From positions 1-5,785 of the forward strand of contig JACCZR010000090.1 in assembly GCA_013695855.1 (NCBI GenBank): 5,785 nt of DNA, written 5' to 3'. Positions 5,524 through 5,785 of the stretch are shown here, one piece after another; position 1 is the first letter of the stretch, and each line of letters opens with the position of its first letter. The position numbers were made by a program, and so were the translations under genes. The notes under the pieces were generated by a model. The model was not told the origin of the DNA and ran no database searches. It was given only the letters and a program-made list of their open reading frames with translations. Source of the DNA: Thermoleophilaceae bacterium. GTDB taxonomy: Bacteria; Actinomycetota; Thermoleophilia; Solirubrobacterales; Thermoleophilaceae.

Positions 5524-5785
5524 GCGCGCTGACCCTCGGCCAGCTCCGCCAGGCCCCAGAGGTCGCGCCATTCATGGTCGGGGCGCCTGGGCCCCGGGGC
5601 CTGCTCGGCGCGGCGGTTGACCCAGGCGGTCTGCATGCCCAGGTGCTGGGCGGAGCCAATGTCGTACTTGAAGCCGAAGGCCACGTGGAGCACCTGGCTG
5701 GGAGGCTCGCCGATCATGTCGAGCGCGCGGCGGAAGGGACCCAGGCCGGGCTTGTACTCCTTGACGTCCTCGGCCACGACCACCT
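5520..5785 (-). CDS. Haloacid dehalogenase type II (HAD superfamily), C-terminal part
   Basis: The gene runs in from the right edge on the minus strand, so only the last 88 or so residues are present and its start lies outside the window. The visible GTG near the edge is internal. Numbered from that GTG, DVKEYKPGLGPFRRAL (6-21) carries the HAD motif III Lys (K11). VLHVAFGFKYDIGSAQHLGM (31-50) carries the motif IV Asp (D41) and the loop that follows, and AWVNR (53-57) is the usual final strand. In L-2-haloacid dehalogenases these residues orient the nucleophile Asp and remove halide from 2-halo acids, but the nucleophile itself would be upstream. Many relatives act on other substrates, so the activity is only a family-level guess. 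The gene converges with the second VapC, and their stop codons overlap. Confidence 0.85.
   Translation of the reverse strand, partial: VVVAEDVKEYKPGLGPFRRALDMIGEPPSQVLHVAFGFKYDIGSAQHLGMQTAWVNRRAEQAPGPRRPDHEWRDLWGLAELAEGQRA

Noticed and set aside
1..5785. CRISPR arrays, insertion sequences, tRNA or rRNA genes, phage genes
   Set aside because: No regularly spaced repeats, transposase motifs, terminal inverted repeats or RNA gene signatures were seen on either strand.

Overview
The base composition is strongly GC-rich, and codon third positions are nearly all G or C. Together with GTG and TTG starts and promoters placed for leaderless transcripts, this suggests a GC-rich actinobacterium. The style of the glycoside hydrolase, glycosyltransferase and Mycobacterium-type PIN proteins fits Thermoleophilia (Solirubrobacterales or Gaiellales) best, but that is an inference from general resemblance. 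The window carries no rRNA or other phylogenetic marker.

Region by region: (1) Bases 1-2092, plus strand, hold the 3' part of a TIM-barrel glycoside-hydrolase-like protein. It is followed after 13 bases by a GT-B family 4-type glycosyltransferase with a C-terminal coiled coil, so this looks like the tail of a polysaccharide or glycan operon. (2) Bases 2117-3928, minus strand, encode a CPA1-type K+(Na+)/H+ antiporter of the NhaP2/CvrA kind, with a TrkA-C (RCK_C) domain and an unassigned C-terminal extension. (3) Bases 3954-4138, plus strand, diverge from the antiporter and encode a very small SEC-C zinc-motif protein that is readable only if a -1 frameshift is allowed. (4) Bases 4150-5523 hold two toxin-antitoxin modules placed head to head. 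On the minus strand is a Phd/YefM-type antitoxin with a PIN toxin (start and stop overlapping by 4 bases). On the plus strand is a ribbon-helix-helix antitoxin with a second PIN toxin whose first codons, including the first catalytic Asp, are out of frame. The 78 bases between them hold both promoters, an 8-bp inverted repeat and a TAGCT-T-AGCTA palindrome, which are natural operator candidates. (5) Bases 5520-5785, minus strand, are the C-terminal part of a type II haloacid dehalogenase (HAD superfamily), whose stop codon overlaps the stop of the second toxin in a shared CTAG.

The genes do not form one pathway. The two TA modules may influence each other through their shared control region, and the glycan genes form one transcription unit. 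The rest appear to be independent single genes. No clearly new multi-gene system is visible. The most unusual points are the compact divergent TA pair, the two small genes that both need a one-base frame correction, and a glycoside hydrolase with a non-canonical acid/base motif.
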